A stretch of DNA of 23,370 nucleotides from a virus: IMG/VR virus record IMGVR_UViG_3300009481_000105, positions 1 to 23,370 of that record. One strand, written 5' to 3'. Shown one piece after another: positions 19,667 to 23,370 of the stretch. The position numbers were made by a program, and so were the translations under genes. A model generated the notes under the pieces. The model saw only the letters and a program-made list of their open reading frames with translations. It did not search any database and was not told the origin of the DNA. Within the stretch, counting starts at the first letter, position 1. The number at the start of each line of letters is the position of its first letter.

Positions 19667-21096
19667 AATTCGCCTCCTATTTTAAATTTGTTATCATCTC
19701 TATAACTAAAATATTCGATTGGTAATTTATTATTGCGAAAATCCTTTTCGGCTTTTTTGGTATCGTGAAAATAATCACAAAAAAGTAATGTTTTTTCTGA
19801 ATCTATAGATTGTAAATATTCATTTACTAAATTGTAATTATTTTTTTCACAAAATCTAGTGAATGAAAATATTTCAAGATTCTCCATTTTCGCTTGTTTG
19901 GTAAATTCAAATAGTGAATGAACAAATTGTAAGTTCATAACTAGAGTATCTTTTTTTAATGTTCCTCTAAAGAATCTACATTCTACCCTATCACCTGTAA
20001 TATTTACGGCTGTATTTCTACAGTTTCTCATGTTCTTAGCAAGATATTCTGTAGTATAAATAGGTGAATAATACTTTCCTATTTTGTTATAAAATGTACC
20101 CTGTTGATTAAAGTCTCTCTTTTTGCCCTTAATCATTAATTCGACTTCGTATTTTTCACTTTTATAAATGCTTTTTGAAAATACATTTGCCCACGTTACT
20201 AGGTTTCTCATTTTTCTTCTAGAAACATCTTTTATGAATAATGGATTATGATATATAAAGATAGAGAATTTTAATAAGTGCATTGGTGTAAATGCTTTTC
20301 TATTTAATGAAAAATGCAATCCACAAGTTCTAGTATCATGGCTTCGTATTCCTTTACTTGATAAATCAAATATTGGTTGGTAGCGTTCCAAACTATTCAT
20401 CCATGCCATATAGCTTTGTGGATGTGTTACAATTTCAAATCCATAATCCAAACTTCCATCTCTTTTTATATATATAAAATCTTCGTTTACATCATCCATA
20501 GCTTTATATAAATGTTCGGCAATTTGCCCATTATTTTCATCTTGTTTTTTATTTTCTACTTCTAATTCAAATCCAATAACTTCACCTGTATTTTCATAAT
20601 GTCCAAAATTAGATTTGAATATTTGCCCTTGAAAATCATCTTTTTTCAAATTTTTATCTAACATCCTGTTATAAGAATTATATCCTACACTTACCAATTT
20701 CTTGGTAATAACATTTTGATTTTTATTAAATTGTAATAATTTAATTATAGGTGTCGGTTTGTAAGAATAATCATGTATCATTCCATCGTTATTTTCGGAA
20801 CAATGCATACAAATTCCATCATCATCCATTCCTACATTATCATAACTATAATTTTCGCTACATGATTCACAATAAAATGAGTTTTCTTCATAACAATCTT
20901 GACACCAATCTTCATTATCTACAGTATGGTGATTATCATCATGGGTAGATTCATCACAGTTATAGCAAGTAAAATAATGTTCATCATAACAATCTTGACA
21001 TACCTTATAATCATCAACATAAATTAAATAATCTTCATCTTCATTTTTATAATCACATAATTCACAATAATGATATTCTATTTCTTTTTTTGGCAT
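19657..21096 (-). CDS. Amidoligase (glutamine synthetase-like fold) with N-terminal zinc-ribbon array, 479 aa
   Basis: Residues 11-99 hold six CxxC knuckles (11, 33, 44, 65, 76, 96), spaced as three consecutive zinc ribbons, with acidic and aromatic residues between. After a linker, the catalytic domain matches the amidoligase_2 pattern: GFELEVE (175-181), KRDGSLDYGFEIVTHP (211-226), RTCGLHFSLN (256-265) and VECRFFRGT (371-379). These family members use ATP to join a carboxylate and an amine, with Glu and His ligating metals. The neighbour supplying ammonia from glutamine fits this. TAATG overlap with the HNH gene upstream. The zinc array may bind protein or nucleic acid. The acceptor is unknown. 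Confidence 0.8.
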   Translation of the reverse strand: MPKKEIEYHYCELCDYKNEDEDYLIYVDDYKVCQDCYDEHYFTCYNCDESTHDDNHHTVDNEDWCQDCYEENSFYCESCSENYSYDNVGMDDDGICMHCSENNDGMIHDYSYKPTPIIKLLQFNKNQNVITKKLVSVGYNSYNRMLDKNLKKDDFQGQIFKSNFGHYENTGEVIGFELEVENKKQDENNGQIAEHLYKAMDDVNEDFIYIKRDGSLDYGFEIVTHPQSYMAWMNSLERYQPIFDLSSKGIRSHDTRTCGLHFSLNRKAFTPMHLLKFSIFIYHNPLFIKDVSRRKMRNLVTWANVFSKSIYKSEKYEVELMIKGKKRDFNQQGTFYNKIGKYYSPIYTTEYLAKNMRNCRNTAVNITGDRVECRFFRGTLKKDTLVMNLQFVHSLFEFTKQAKMENLEIFSFTRFCEKNNYNLVNEYLQSIDSEKTLLFCDYFHDTKKAEKDFRNNKLPIEYFSYRDDNKFKIGGELCV

Positions 21097-21512
21097 TATG
21101 AATTTTCCTTTCTTTCATTAGCGGTAATTTCTGCATGGCATCTTACACATAAAAGTATGCATTTTTTAATTTCCTCTTCTATGTATTTATCTTTTCTAAC
21201 TCCGAACATATCAGAAACATTGAATAATTTATTATCTTCGGTGTGATGAAATTGGATTGCTTCGATTGAAAAATTTAAATGTGTTTCTTTTGAATAATTA
21301 CACATGGTACATTTTATAGTGTTTGGCTTGAATTTTTTTATTTGCTTTTCTTTTATCTTTCTTCTTTTTGCATTTTTTATAGGAGTTAAACACGCTTTAC
21401 ATTTTGATGCCTTTGATTTTGTACCATCTTTTTTAATATAACCGGCATCCCAAAAATCTGTAATTGGCTTTGTTTTTTTGCAATCTCCAATACATTTTTT
21501 ATAACTATTCAT
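21096..21512 (-). CDS. HNH endonuclease, 138 aa
   Basis: I choose ATG 21512, directly after the stop of the upstream gene (21514). A frame from 21587 would overlap that gene by 74 bases with an unlikely leader. A zinc motif lies near the N terminus (KKCIGDCKKTKPITDFW, then CKAC at 38-41). The HNH core follows: CTMC (68-71), QFHHTEDNKLF (87-97) and CVRCHAEI (122-129). It is a DNA endonuclease, often a free-standing homing enzyme in phages. Stop overlaps the amidoligase start (TAATG), so it is co-translated with the amidoligase. Confidence 0.75.
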   Translation of the reverse strand: MNSYKKCIGDCKKTKPITDFWDAGYIKKDGTKSKASKCKACLTPIKNAKRRKIKEKQIKKFKPNTIKCTMCNYSKETHLNFSIEAIQFHHTEDNKLFNVSDMFGVRKDKYIEEEIKKCILLCVRCHAEITANERKENS

Positions 21513-21513
21513 A

Positions 21514-22002
21514 TTATGAATCTCCGTTTGGTAATTTGAAAAAATCTTTTGCCCATCTTCGTTTGTGATGGTTTCTATATTTGCCATTTTCTTTAGCTAC
21601 TTCATCAATATAAATAGCAAATTCTCTAAAATATTCCTTGCCTATCATATCCTTATCTTGTGGATAAAATATTATATGTTCCTTATCATCATATATTCCT
21701 CTTTCAATAGGAATAGCTATATAATGAGATTGATTGGGTGTTATTTTAATTCTTAATGATTTACCATAAGAGGTATTTGAAATTCTAGTGTGGAATTTCA
21801 CTTGAACAGATTTATAATTTTCAATTCTATTTTTTTGGGTACTCTTTCCAATTATAAGGTCTATTCCTCTGTCGCAAATTGGCTTTGATACTTCGTACCC
21901 ATTTTCTAATAATAAACTAATTACTTTTGTTTCACCGATAGCACCTTGAACAGTTGTTGAAACTTTTAACGAACAAGTTTTTTTATATCTTTGTTTTTTC
22001 AT
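21514..22002 (-). CDS. PD-(D/E)XK endonuclease, 162 aa
   Basis: ATG 22002, with AGGAGG 12 bases upstream. Residues 20-69 carry the PDDEXK_5-type pattern: GAIGETKVISLLLENGYEVS (Glu24), PICDRGIDLIIG (Asp48) and SVQVK (65-69, Lys69). Such enzymes cut DNA, some as homing endonucleases. A strand-rich region (TSYGKSLRIKITPNQSHYIA) follows, and a basic C terminus (NHHKRRWAKDF). The first gene of the operon with HNH, amidoligase and amidotransferase; it could act on host or competing phage DNA. Confidence 0.7.
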   Translation of the reverse strand: MKKQRYKKTCSLKVSTTVQGAIGETKVISLLLENGYEVSKPICDRGIDLIIGKSTQKNRIENYKSVQVKFHTRISNTSYGKSLRIKITPNQSHYIAIPIERGIYDDKEHIIFYPQDKDMIGKEYFREFAIYIDEVAKENGKYRNHHKRRWAKDFFKLPNGDS

Positions 22003-22115
22003 CTATTATAAACCTCCTATTTATAAGCTATATTTATAAGTCTCAATTATAAGCAAATATTGATTTTTTGCTTTTTTTTTGCTCTTTTTTTGGTGTTTTT
22101 TTTCTCTGGTCAAAA
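22003..22115 (-). promoter_or_regulatory. A-tract and TTATAA-rich leader of the nuclease-amidoligase operon
   Basis: On the - strand four A-tracts (22103-22096, 22091-22085, 22080-22072, 22069-22064) are spaced about one helical turn, which should bend the DNA. They are followed by four TTATAA boxes within about 45 bases and AGGAGG before ATG 22002. GCAAA / TTTGC near 22070-22052 can pair just before TTATAAT. A promoter with an A-rich upstream element is the simplest reading; there is no clear -35 box. Confidence 0.5.
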
Positions 22116-22418
22116 TTAATTATTTACTATATATCCTGTAGGGTTTTCTAGTGTACTAGAGAAATTATCTGTAAATAAATAGACTTTATCCATCTCTGTA
22201 AATGGCTCGGAATAGCCTGTAATTATTATTCCAAATTCATTTAATAATATATCTATTGCCTGTTCGGTTAATCCATTTAAGGAATAGTTCCAAGATTTAA
22301 TAATTGATTTTCCTCTGTGTCTTGTATCAGTTATTCTAATTCTAGTTCCTCTTGTATTTGTTGCACCAAGATATTTTACAACAAACATTCTTTTATTGAT
22401 TGCTTTTGTATTTTTCAT
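22116..22418 (-). CDS. Hypothetical small protein, 100 aa
   Basis: ATG 22418 with AAGGAG upstream. Basic N terminus (KNTKAINKRMFVVKYLGATN) followed by TRGTRIRITDTRHRGKSI, then a helix (LTEQAIDILLNEFGIII) and a C-terminal strand region (YLFTDNFSSTLENPTGYIV). The ATNTRGTRIRITD pattern recalls small early proteins of phages, function unknown. A 9-bp hairpin (22450-22472) lies between it and the gene upstream. Confidence 0.65.
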   Translation of the reverse strand: MKNTKAINKRMFVVKYLGATNTRGTRIRITDTRHRGKSIIKSWNYSLNGLTEQAIDILLNEFGIIITGYSEPFTEMDKVYLFTDNFSSTLENPTGYIVNN

Positions 22419-22449
22419 AGTTTTTTACTCCTTTTTTATTTAACTATAT

Positions 22450-22472
22450 ACAAGCGTAAATAATACGCTTGT
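22450..22472 (-). terminator. Intergenic hairpin, possible terminator or processing site
   Basis: Perfect 9-bp stem ACAAGCGTA / TACGCTTGT with a 5-base loop (22459-22463). On the - strand it is followed by ATATAGTT rather than a run of T, so termination would be weak. Attenuation or RNA stabilisation is equally possible. Confidence 0.45.
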
Positions 22473-22504
22473 TTCATCCTTTTGGAATCTTCAGTATAGT
22501 AAAA

Positions 22505-22675
22505 TTATTCCTCTTCTATATTTAGCCATGGATTTAATTCTAAAGAATTATCATATAAAATTGCTTCTATTTTATTTATCACTTCATTAGAAAATTCCCA
22601 TTTTCTTAACATATATTGAACGTCTGAAAGAGCATCTCTTTTACTCATATTAATTTTATCTTTTATTTTGCTCAT
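22505..22675 (-). CDS. Small helical protein, 56 aa
   Basis: Complete frame with ATG 22675 and GAGGAG upstream. A Met10 alternative exists in the same frame. The sequence is helical (INMSKRDALSDVQYMLRKWE, then NEVINKIEAILYDNSLEL) and ends acidic (NPWLNIEEE). Located between the 49-aa membrane gene and the 22450 hairpin. No family recognised. Confidence 0.65.
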   Translation of the reverse strand: MSKIKDKINMSKRDALSDVQYMLRKWEFSNEVINKIEAILYDNSLELNPWLNIEEE

Positions 22676-22698
22676 GGTTTATTCTCCTCTAGTTTATT

Positions 22699-22848
22699 TT
22701 AAATAAAAAAAGCACAAAATAGATTTGCACCTAATAAAATAATTAATAAATATTCTTTGTAATATCTTTTTCTTTGTACCCTTTTTAGGCTTTTTTGATA
22801 TTCTTTTGAATAGGTAGGTTTAACGAATTGAATGTGATTTTTAACCAT
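22699..22848 (-). CDS. Small membrane protein, 49 aa
   Basis: ATG 22848 shares a base with the upstream TAA (TAATG). Basic and aromatic N-terminal half (VKNHIQFVKPTYSKEYQ, SLKRVQRKRYYKEY), then one hydrophobic C-terminal helix (LLIILLGANLFCAFFI). The positive charges before the helix suggest a C-terminal tail anchor with the body in the cytoplasm. Function unknown. Confidence 0.6.
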   Translation of the reverse strand: MVKNHIQFVKPTYSKEYQKSLKRVQRKRYYKEYLLIILLGANLFCAFFI

Positions 22849-23249
22849 TATTTAACATCGTATGTTAATTCGTATAAATCACTTTCATATTCATTTTCTA
22901 AATACTTTAATTCATCGTAATCACTATCTATGTCATCATGCTCACATTGTAAAGAACTAACAATATCACCAAACATATCTTCCGCATCGTAACAAGCCTT
23001 TTGCAATTCTTGCATTTGTTCCCGTATTTTATTTAAGTGATAATCTTGTCCTGATTCATCAATATTATTTTCATCCGCTAATGTTGATAATTTGCTTATG
23101 ATAATATGAGCCGAGTCCGCATATTTGATAGCATTTGTAGTTTCTCTTGCTTCATCTAATACGCTTTTAGCCTGTTCAAGTTTCTCGAATGATTTATCCC
23201 ATTTTTTAATTAATATTTCTTTTTTTGCTTTTAATTGCTCTTTAGTCAT
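22848..23249 (-). CDS. Hypothetical helical acidic protein, 133 aa
   Basis: I start at ATG 23249, which has GAGGAG upstream; the longer frame from 23297 adds 16 residues with no site. Helical throughout: basic N terminus (KEQLKAKKEILIKKWDKSFE), coiled-coil middle (LEQAKSVLDEARETTNAIKY), and a strongly acidic C-terminal half (CEHDDIDSDYDELKYLENEY, and ESDLYELTYD). The acidic tail resembles DNA mimics in charge, but this is only a charge observation. First gene of the - strand block in the window. Confidence 0.65.
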   Translation of the reverse strand: MTKEQLKAKKEILIKKWDKSFEKLEQAKSVLDEARETTNAIKYADSAHIIISKLSTLADENNIDESGQDYHLNKIREQMQELQKACYDAEDMFGDIVSSLQCEHDDIDSDYDELKYLENEYESDLYELTYDVK

Positions 23250-23370
23250 GATTTTAATCTCCTCTTGTTTTCTCATGTGTCTCAAGATACTAAGCATAAA
23301 ATCTCAGAAAACCTAAACTTTATTTACATTTATGTTAATTTAATTTACAGGTACTTTAATTAATCCCTGT
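23250..23370 (-). promoter_or_regulatory. Leader region at the window edge
   Basis: No gene of its own. Very A/T-rich, containing GAGGAG for the gene at 23249 and AT-rich stretches that could hold a -10 box. No clear -35 box, hairpin or repeat is seen. It may continue beyond the window. Confidence 0.3.

Noticed and set aside
20751-20948. + strand frame opposite the zinc-ribbon array of the amidoligase
   Set aside because: His/Tyr-rich composition is the mirror of the Cys/Asp/Glu codons on the other strand; no ribosome site.
21513-21587. Longer N terminus for the HNH endonuclease
   Set aside because: Covers 74 bases of the PD-(D/E)XK gene in another frame; starting at 21512 puts the zinc motif at the N terminus, as usual.
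17811-22035. TATAAATA sequences resembling T4 late promoters
   Set aside because: Occur in AT-rich DNA by chance and on both strands; the window shows no gp55-like sigma factor and the phage is not T4-like.

Overview
The window is part of the genome of a long-tailed (siphovirus-like) phage. It is AT-rich, and its protein repertoire resembles uncultured marine phages: a marine-type SLT-like endolysin, a neck protein of the kind common in marine phages, NinG, a phage metallophosphoesterase, and many tiny overlapping genes. A lipobox lipoprotein overlapping a membrane-anchored coiled-coil gene (a spanin-like pair) points to a Gram-negative host. The window holds no terminase, portal, capsid, polymerase, integrase, tRNA or CRISPR, so it is an internal piece or an incomplete end of a larger genome. 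The host is inferred, not proven.

Layout. From 19 to 12022 everything is on the + strand and forms the late region. It begins with small virion-associated or accessory genes (19-1274). A tightly coupled lysis-type cassette follows (1274-3371: spanin-like pair, two holin-like proteins, a 30-aa basic peptide, SLT-like endolysin). Then come the neck and tail genes (3381-12022): head-tail adaptor, tail terminator-like protein, tail tube, tail assembly chaperone with a probable -1 frameshift, tape measure, large tail hub protein and a distal tail protein. From 12019 to the right end everything is on the - strand and looks like early or middle genes. The two transcription units converge with a 4-base overlap of stop codons at 12019-12022.

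The - strand, read in its own direction from 23370 down, first has small hypothetical genes (22116-23249). Next is a four-gene operon (22002 down to 18938): PD-(D/E)XK nuclease, HNH endonuclease, an amidoligase with an N-terminal array of zinc ribbons, and a class II glutamine amidotransferase with a C-terminal zinc ribbon. The last two make a plausible two-enzyme machine: the amidotransferase releases ammonia from glutamine and the ATP-dependent ligase forms an amide on an unknown carboxylate. After that come a ribbon-helix-helix-like protein, tiny genes with duplicated leader sequences, an XRE-type regulator, a probable single-strand annealing protein, another run of tiny overlapping genes, two DNA-binding proteins, and a nucleic-acid enzyme set (PD-(D/E)XK nuclease, NinG, metallophosphoesterase with zinc ribbon). 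Two small proteins close the region.

Twelve genes of 25-59 aa are reported here; most are supported by ATGA, TAATG or TTGA overlaps or by good ribosome binding sites. The most unusual regulatory pattern is a recurring module: a 7-12 bp inverted repeat whose 3' arm directly abuts TTATAAT or a close variant, then a Shine-Dalgarno site and a start codon. It occurs at 632-708 (+) and at 12578-12503, 15617-15555 and 17156-17065 (-). The arms differ in sequence but keep their pairing, which suggests RNA structure.
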